The notes beneath the pieces are model-generated. The model saw nothing but the letters and a program-made list of their open reading frames with translations. It ran no database searches and was not told the DNA's origin. DNA of 40,856 nucleotides from an uncultured Moraxellaceae bacterium (lineage in GTDB: Bacteria > Pseudomonadota > Gammaproteobacteria > Pseudomonadales > Moraxellaceae), in contig CALFYA010000261.1 of assembly GCA_937952925.1 (NCBI GenBank), positions 1-40,856 of the forward strand, in the 5' to 3' direction. This document shows positions 33,050-40,856 of the stretch, in pieces (position 1 is the first letter of the stretch; every line of letters begins with the position of its first letter). The translations under genes and the position numbers were made by a program.

Positions 33050-33107
33050 TTTTGTGAAAAAATGTGCATGCGGTCAATTTTTCAGACACACGCGACACAT
33101 TCGCGTC

Positions 33108-33758
33108 TTAACCACGTCGGGTTTTGCGCGATTGTGCCAATAAATACATCTCGCGAGAGCGCGCGCGCGAGGCTTCTGGCTTGACGCTTTTGAGCACATC
33201 AAACTCGGCCAAAATCGCTTTGCGGTACTCATCATAGCCCTCCCCTTGGAAGGCTTTGACCAAAAACTGCCCCTTGGGACTTAAGACCCGTGTGGCAAAA
33301 TCAAGTGCCAATTCACACAGGTAAATCATGCGCGGTTGATCAACCGCAGGGTTACCTGATGTATTGGGTGCCATGTCGGAAATTACAAGGTCGACCGGAC
33401 GCCCATCTAAAATTTGTAACAACTGATCAAACACCGCCTGTTCGCGAAAATCGCCTTGCAAGAAGGTCACATCCGGCAGTGCGTCCATCGGTAAAATATC
33501 CGAGGCGATCACCAAGCCTTTAGAACCCACCAACTTACCGGCAATCTGTGACCAACTGCCCGGTGCTGCGCCCAAATCGACAATGGTCATATTGGGGCGA
33601 ATCAGCTTATATTTATCATTAATTTCAATTAGTTTGTACGCTGCACGCGCCCGATAACCATCTTTTTGCGCACGTTTGACAAATGGGTCATCGAGATGCT
33701 CACGCATCCATGCCTTGCTGCTCTTGGACAGTTTTTGGTTATGAATGCGGGTCGCCAT
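33108..33758 (-). CDS. rlmE: 23S rRNA (uridine-2552-2'-O)-methyltransferase
   Basis: This SAM-dependent methyltransferase of about 216 residues modifies U2552 in the ribosomal A loop. The SAM site is VDLGAAPGSWSQ, the catalytic region includes SDMAPNTSG (Asp) and LVKAFQGEGYDE (Lys, Glu) of the K-D-K-E tetrad. The frame extends to 33776, but ATG 33758 (MATRIHNQKL) gives the family start. Upstream of ftsH in the known order, divergent from yhbY. Confidence 0.95.
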   Translation of the reverse strand: MATRIHNQKLSKSSKAWMREHLDDPFVKRAQKDGYRARAAYKLIEINDKYKLIRPNMTIVDLGAAPGSWSQIAGKLVGSKGLVIASDILPMDALPDVTFLQGDFREQAVFDQLLQILDGRPVDLVISDMAPNTSGNPAVDQPRMIYLCELALDFATRVLSPKGQFLVKAFQGEGYDEYRKAILAEFDVLKSVKPEASRARSREMYLLAQSRKTRRG

Positions 33759-33885
33759 AGCACCAGATCTCAACAATCAAACAAATTTGGAGCGCTAGTG
33801 TAGTCGATTTTGCCCCACAACTGAGTCAGCGCATATCGCACAAATCAGCTACACTAGAGCGCCTGTGCCTGTAAATGAGTGTGTT

Positions 33886-34212
33886 ATGCCTGCTTTATCC
33901 ATCCAAGAACGTAAACGCCTGCGCCGGATTGGTCATGCTTTGAATCCCGTGGTGATGCTCGGCAACGATGGCTTAAGTGAAGGCGTTCTCGAAGAAGCCC
34001 GTCGTGCGCTCAATGACCATGAGTTGATCAAGGCCAAAATTTTGGGTGAAGACCGTGAAGCGCGCCAACAGCTGATCGAGGCGTTGGCTGAGCAAACCGG
34101 CGCACAAGTCGTGCAAAAGATTGGCAAGGTTGTGCTGCTGTTTAAAAAAGCCGACAAACAAAATCAGCACCTCTCCAACTTGGTACGTTTTGCCCATTTG
34201 TCAGATGACTAA
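33886..34212 (+). CDS. yhbY: YhbY-type CRM-domain RNA-binding protein
   Basis: This 108-residue protein is a single CRM domain (LSIQERKRLRRIGHALNPVVMLGNDGLSEGV), associated with pre-50S ribosomal particles. The in-frame GTG at 33865 adds seven residues; ATG 33886 is preferred. The C-terminal lysine-rich part is followed by a strong terminator. It diverges from rlmE, the conserved arrangement. Confidence 0.92.
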   Translation: MPALSIQERKRLRRIGHALNPVVMLGNDGLSEGVLEEARRALNDHELIKAKILGEDREARQQLIEALAEQTGAQVVQKIGKVVLLFKKADKQNQHLSNLVRFAHLSDD

Positions 34213-34239
34213 TACACCACATCCCAGATGATCGTGTAC

Positions 34240-34264
34240 AAAACGCCAACTTGTTGGCGTTTTT
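34240..34264 (+). terminator. intrinsic terminator after yhbY
   Basis: AAAACGCCAA (34240-34249) and TTGGCGTTTT (34254-34263) form a 10-bp stem with loop CTTG, followed by T residues. Confidence 0.88.
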
Positions 34265-34308
34265 ATTTTACTTAAGCTATGGGCAAAACCAGCCTGTGGA
34301 GTGGCATC

Positions 34309-34872
34309 ATGGCTTTGATGCATCCTGAACATCATCTGATCCTCAAACCCTTTGAGCCAATTGCAGGCGATACCATCCAGCTTGAAGTGCTGATTTATCG
34401 CCTGAGTCATGGGCGCTTGCATGTTGAATTTGTGTTGCATGATCCTGAAGGCCATGTGTTGTGGCCGAATCCTGCACCACTGCCGTTGCGTGCTGATTTT
34501 TTGTGGGAACACACCTGTTTTGAGGTGTTTATTGCCCAAGATGAATATGACAGCTATACCGAATTTAATTTTTCACCCAGACGCCAATGGAATGCGTATC
34601 ACTTTGACCATTATCGGCATCCCAAGCAAATGCCCCCCCTGCATGAGCGACAAGTGAATGTGGCAGAATTGCAGATCGGGCATCATCGACTTGAAGCTGT
34701 GCTGGAATTGACTCCACGCTTTGCTGCTCGCGCAACGGTGCATCTGAATGTCTGCGCTGTGCTGGCGCATCCGCGTGGGCATTTGAGTTATTGGTCGATT
34801 CAACATGGCGGTGAGATTGCCGACTTTCATCGGGCGAGCGATCGGGTGATCACGATTGACTTGCTGCGTTAA
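34309..34872 (+). CDS. DOMON-like domain protein
   Basis: This 187-residue protein matches the DOMON-like family by WEHTCFEVFIAQ, YTEFNFSPRRQWNAYHFDHYR and the ending SYWSIQHGGEIADFHRASDR; it is a beta-rich, probably ligand-binding domain with no catalytic motif. No signal peptide is present. GGAG (34298-34301) is seven bases before ATG 34309, preferred over the start at 34279. Monocistronic between two hairpins. Function unknown. Confidence 0.8.
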   Translation: MALMHPEHHLILKPFEPIAGDTIQLEVLIYRLSHGRLHVEFVLHDPEGHVLWPNPAPLPLRADFLWEHTCFEVFIAQDEYDSYTEFNFSPRRQWNAYHFDHYRHPKQMPPLHERQVNVAELQIGHHRLEAVLELTPRFAARATVHLNVCAVLAHPRGHLSYWSIQHGGEIADFHRASDRVITIDLLR

Positions 34873-34874
34873 AT

Positions 34875-34899
34875 CCACAGCCCCATCAAGAGGCTGTGG
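34875..34899. terminator. hairpin between convergent genes
   Basis: CCACAGCC (34875-34882) and GGCTGTGG (34892-34899) form a perfect 8-bp stem right after the DOMON-like gene. No T run follows, so termination is possible but weak. Confidence 0.45.
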
Positions 34900-34910
34900 C
34901 TTCGGATGAA

Positions 34911-35426
34911 TTAACTCAAACGATCCCATGCATCGCGTGCTGCGAGCTTGGCCTGTTCCCACTTGAGTTGTGACTGACCTTTGAGTTGTTGCCATTTGAA
35001 CTGTAGCTCATCTTCAAGGTCTTCAAAACGACTCTGGGGATGTTGTTGGCGGGTTTCATAGCCCAAGCGATAGGCTGCACCATAGTCACGATCGTAGTTC
35101 AAGTCAGATTGATAATACGGTGTGGTGCTGTGTGCTTCGCGCCAGTAGGCTTCTTCATGGGTCGGATCGACAGCTTCGCCAGCCGCTTTACCCGCCAAAC
35201 CACCCACGACAGCCCCCACAGCGCCACCCACCAATGCACCGAGCGGGCCGCCAACCGAGCCAATTGCCGCACCGGTCAATGCACCACCGGTTGCGCCAAG
35301 GCCTGTACCAATCGGATGAGCGCCCGCCTCACCGGTAATCGGATCGGCATTGAGGGCATCACGGGTGTCTTCAGACATGTGTTTGATTTGATCACGATCA
35401 AGCAATTCATGGTCACGTGAGCTCAT
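34911..35426 (-). CDS. glycine-zipper protein with a CsbD-like tail
   Basis: This 171-residue protein has an acidic N terminus (SSRDHELLDRDQIKHMSEDTRDALN), a long glycine-zipper block (GTGLGATGGALTG then GGPLGALVGGAVGAVVGGLAG, about 38-80), and a C-terminal amphipathic helix FKWQQLKGQSQLKWEQAKLAARDAWDRLS. The W-x2-LKG-x-x-x-x-KW pattern of that tail recalls CsbD stress proteins. The frame extends to 35537 but ATG 35426 has AGGAG nearby. The function is unknown; envelope stress is a guess from such domains. Confidence 0.65.
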   Translation of the reverse strand: MSSRDHELLDRDQIKHMSEDTRDALNADPITGEAGAHPIGTGLGATGGALTGAAIGSVGGPLGALVGGAVGAVVGGLAGKAAGEAVDPTHEEAYWREAHSTTPYYQSDLNYDRDYGAAYRLGYETRQQHPQSRFEDLEDELQFKWQQLKGQSQLKWEQAKLAARDAWDRLS

Positions 35427-35684
35427 GGTCTTTCTCCTAACTGTGGTTTGAGTAGAACGCTTGACCACAGTAGCCAGCTTGCAGCAGCGCTCATACCCTG
35501 TTCGTGTTGCCCGTTGTAAGGCGATTGACCCACTCAAGGTAAGCAGATGTGAGCGCTGTATGACCCGAGTAACCTGAAGGCGGCAGATGTTGTGGGGGTG
35601 TCAATCTTGTGCGATGAGTGTCAGCATTTCGTCTGATCGCGCTCATCAATTTTGCCCAAGATACATCTTCCCCCACGCTTTCAA

Positions 35685-35713
35685 TAGACAAGTGCGCCGC
35701 GCATCCGTAGAAT
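35685..35713 (+). promoter_or_regulatory. promoter of carAB
   Basis: TAGACA (35685-35690), 17 bp and TAGAAT (35708-35713) predict a transcript start near 35720 and a leader of about 100 bases before carA. Between the glycine-zipper gene (to 35426) and carA (35822) I see no gene: a 78-residue frame at 35491-35727 on the minus strand is judged spurious. Confidence 0.6.
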
Positions 35714-35738
35714 ACGCCCAATTTCAAGCGAGCAGACC

Positions 35739-35775
35739 GAAGGAGGCCAGCCTTTTATAGCAGGCCTTCCCTTTT
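35739..35775 (+). promoter_or_regulatory. leader hairpin of carA, possible attenuator
   Basis: GAAGGAGGCC (35739-35748) pairs with GGCCTTCC (35763-35770) with one bulged base, and CTTTT follows. It lies in the carA leader and looks like an imperfect terminator. Whether it attenuates carAB in response to arginine or pyrimidines cannot be told. Confidence 0.4.
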
Positions 35776-35821
35776 CGTGTGTCTTCTCGCTTTTTTATAG
35801 CCGGATTTCAGGAGGTTAGGT

Positions 35822-36970
35822 TTGCGCACACCTGCCATTTTAGCCCTTGCTGATGGAACAATCTTCCATGGCACCTCAATCGGAGCTGACGGTTGTACCG
35901 TTGGTGAAGTGGTCTTCAACACGGCCATGACCGGCTATCAAGAGATTCTCACCGATCCAAGTTATGCTCAGCAGATGGTCACCTTGACCTATCCGCATAT
36001 TGGCAACACCGGCACCAACGACGAAGACACCGAGTCTGGTCGTATCCACAAAGTCTGGGCAGCCGGTTTGATCATCCGTGATTTACCTTTGCTCGCGAGC
36101 AACTTCCGCTCCACCGCCTCGCTGGATCAATATCTCAAAAACCACAACGTGGTGGCGATTGCCGACATTGACACCCGTAAGCTCACCCGTATTTTGCGCG
36201 AAAAAGGCGCACAAAACGGCTGCATCTTGACTGGTGCGGATGCCACTGCCGAAGCCGCTTTGGCTAAAGCACAAGCCTTTGGTGGCCTAAACGGTTTGGA
36301 TCTGGCCAAAGAATGCTGTGATCCAGCTGGTTTTAGCTGGGATCAAGGCTCATGGCAACTGGGCAAAGGCTTTAGCAGCCTGACCGATGAAAAATTCCAT
36401 GTGGTTGCCTATGACTTTGGGGTCAAGACCAACATCCTGCGCATGCTAGTAGATCGTGGCTGTCGCCTGACTGTGGTGCCTGCGCAAACGCCTGCGGCTG
36501 AGGTCTTGGCACTCAATCCTGATGGCGTGTTTTTGTCCAATGGCCCAGGTGATCCTGCGCCATGTACCTATGCCATTGAAGCGATCAAAACCATCGTCGA
36601 TGGTACTGAGCTGCCCGTGTTTGGCATCTGCTTGGGTCACCAACTGCTTGCGCTGGCGTCGGGTGCCAAAACCCTCAAGATGAAGTTTGGTCACCACGGT
36701 GCCAACCATCCGGTGCAGAACCTTGAACAAGGCACGGTGATGATCACCAGCCAAAACCACGGTTTTGCGGTCGATGAAGCCAGCCTACCCGCCAATCTCA
36801 AAGCCACGCATAAGTCGCTGTTTGATGGGTCGCTGCAAGGCATCCACCGTACCGACAAACCGGCGTTTAGCTTCCAAGGTCACCCTGAAGCCAGCCCCGG
36901 CCCGCACGATTGCGCCCCATTGTTTGATCATTTCATTGAGCTGATGCAGGCTCGGAAGACAGGAGCCTAA
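35822..36970 (+). CDS. carA: carbamoyl-phosphate synthase small subunit
   Basis: This 382-residue glutaminase subunit delivers ammonia to CarB for carbamoyl phosphate, shared by arginine and pyrimidine synthesis. The start is TTG with AGGAGG (35810-35815) six bases upstream; E. coli carA also starts with UUG. The N-terminal half is the CarA-specific domain (DGTIFHGTSIGADG, VFNTAMTGYQEILTDPSY), the C-terminal half a class I glutaminase with Cys270 in FGICLGHQLLALA and His-Glu of the triad in SFQGHPEASPGPHD. carB follows two bases after the stop with its own AGGAG. Confidence 0.97.
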   Translation: MRTPAILALADGTIFHGTSIGADGCTVGEVVFNTAMTGYQEILTDPSYAQQMVTLTYPHIGNTGTNDEDTESGRIHKVWAAGLIIRDLPLLASNFRSTASLDQYLKNHNVVAIADIDTRKLTRILREKGAQNGCILTGADATAEAALAKAQAFGGLNGLDLAKECCDPAGFSWDQGSWQLGKGFSSLTDEKFHVVAYDFGVKTNILRMLVDRGCRLTVVPAQTPAAEVLALNPDGVFLSNGPGDPAPCTYAIEAIKTIVDGTELPVFGICLGHQLLALASGAKTLKMKFGHHGANHPVQNLEQGTVMITSQNHGFAVDEASLPANLKATHKSLFDGSLQGIHRTDKPAFSFQGHPEASPGPHDCAPLFDHFIELMQARKTGA

Positions 36971-36972
36971 TC

Positions 36973-40203
<3,231 letters not shown>

Positions 40204-40216
40204 TCGACCCATGATC

Positions 40217-40270
40217 GGGATGGGTGTGCCCATCCCACATTTCCCCCCTGTGACTGCAAAGTGACAGGGG
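40217..40270. repeat. two adjacent hairpins between carB and greA
   Basis: GGGATGGG (40217-40224) with CCCATCCC (40229-40236), loop TGTG, and CCCCTGT (40245-40251) with ACAGGGG (40264-40270). Neither has a T run; they probably mark the end of the carAB message or the greA leader. Confidence 0.45.
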
Positions 40271-40293
40271 ATTTGCTTTAGAGGGACACTGCA

Positions 40294-40770
40294 ATGCAAC
40301 GCTACCCCATGACACCCGCAGGTCATCAGGCTCTGCAGGAAGAATTGAATCGCTTAAAAACGGTTGATCGCCCACGGATTATTGCGGCGATTGCCGAAGC
40401 TCGCGCGCACGGCGACCTCAAAGAAAACGCCGAATACCATGCCGCCAAAGAGCAGCAAGGATTCTGTGAAGGTCGCATCATGGAAATTGAAGGCAAGCTT
40501 GGGGCTGCCGACATTATCGACCTCACCAAAATCGACCAAGATGGACGGGTGATTTTTGGTGTGACCGTCGAAATCGAAAACCTCGATACCGAAGAGCGCA
40601 AACGCTATCAAATCGTCGGCGATGATGAAGCCGACTTTAAAATCGGCAAAATCTCGATCAACTCCCCGATTGCACGCGGTTTGATTGGCAAATACGAGGG
40701 CGATGAAGTCAAGATTCAAACCCCAAGCGGTGAAGTGGAATACGAGATCGTGAGCGTCGAGTATCTTTGA
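40294..40770 (+). CDS. greA: transcription elongation factor GreA
   Basis: This 158-residue factor rescues backtracked RNA polymerase by stimulating transcript cleavage. Residues 1-75 form the coiled-coil that enters the secondary channel, with the acidic tip (RAHGDLKENAEYHAAKE) containing the catalytic acidic pair; the C-terminal half is the globular FKBP-like domain ending VEYEIVSVEYL. GAGGGA precedes the ATG. It follows carB by 90 bases, the known carAB-greA order. Confidence 0.97.
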   Translation: MQRYPMTPAGHQALQEELNRLKTVDRPRIIAAIAEARAHGDLKENAEYHAAKEQQGFCEGRIMEIEGKLGAADIIDLTKIDQDGRVIFGVTVEIENLDTEERKRYQIVGDDEADFKIGKISINSPIARGLIGKYEGDEVKIQTPSGEVEYEIVSVEYL

Positions 40771-40856
40771 TGTGATGCCTGCCAAAAGCCGGAAGATTTC
40801 CTAATGCCAGTCAGTTAAGCGGTTGCTCTTGCTCTTTGCAGGGACGCTGAGCGCAA

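Noticed and set aside
35491..35727. 78-residue minus-strand frame between the glycine-zipper gene and carA
   Set aside because: It has no Shine-Dalgarno or domain, overlaps the carA promoter region and has composition unlike the neighbouring genes.
40245..40270. CTGT-N12-ACAG in the carB-greA gap as a LexA box
   Set aside because: A LexA box needs CTGT-N8-ACAG; the spacer here is 12 bases, so it is treated as a hairpin.

Overview
The window looks like chromosomal, core-genome DNA of a gammaproteobacterium of the order Pseudomonadales, most likely Moraxellaceae or a close relative. This rests on gene order and protein character, not on a database search. Pseudomonadales-type blocks include leuC-leuD-(lipoprotein)-leuB, a HAD phosphatase next to rppH-ptsP, rluC-HAD phosphatase divergent from rne, yhbY divergent from rlmE-ftsH-folP, and carA-carB-greA. 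There are no rRNA genes, CRISPR arrays, prophage or conjugative genes.

Layout. 1-2.7 kb: the 3' end of truA, a small secreted protein, an AraC-type regulator, a small lipoprotein and infA. 2.7-5.6 kb: an LprI-like protein divergent from a lipid A modification pair (eptA and a PAP2 phosphatase) that has a PmrA-box-like operator. 5.6-9.5 kb: a leftward leucine operon (leuC, leuD, lipoprotein, leuB). 9.6-13.3 kb: a cold-shock gene with a long leader and a DUF1800/DUF1501 export pair. 13.4-16.2 kb: a LysR regulator whose stop codon abuts a 76-bp MITE-like element, a 53-residue membrane peptide, a Gly/Cys-tailed membrane protein and a HAD phosphatase. 16.3-20.1 kb: rppH-ptsP and an esterase gene broken by an internal deletion. 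20.1-26.1 kb: rluC with a coupled phosphatase gene, then the roughly 0.6-kb rne leader and rne. 26.1-28.9 kb: a MerR-type regulator and a long-chain acyl-CoA synthetase. 28.9-29.2 kb: two identical tRNA-Lys(TTT) genes. 29.2-33.8 kb, leftward: rlmE, ftsH, folP, sdhE, ygfX-like and a small unknown gene. 33.9-40.8 kb: yhbY, a DOMON-like protein, a glycine-zipper protein, carA, carB and greA.

How the genes work together. Much of the window concerns RNA and translation: truA, infA, csp, rppH, rne, rluC, rlmE, yhbY, tRNA-Lys and greA. RppH removes 5' pyrophosphate from transcripts and RNase E then degrades them, so the two act in one decay pathway. Leucine, folate and carbamoyl-phosphate (arginine/pyrimidine) biosynthesis are also present. 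Envelope functions include eptA/PAP2, several lipoproteins and FtsH. SdhE and the YgfX-like protein belong to flavinylation of succinate dehydrogenase and related enzymes.

The most distinctive observations are the PmrA-box match before eptA without pmrAB in the window, the 76-bp TA-flanked MITE-like element, and the esterase relic that lost its nucleophile. Others are the apparent inversion of truA relative to the leu operon, the duplicated NDPR motifs in the RNase E tail, and the long csp, rne and carA leaders. I see no obviously new multi-gene defence or metabolic system; most of the window is ordinary housekeeping DNA.
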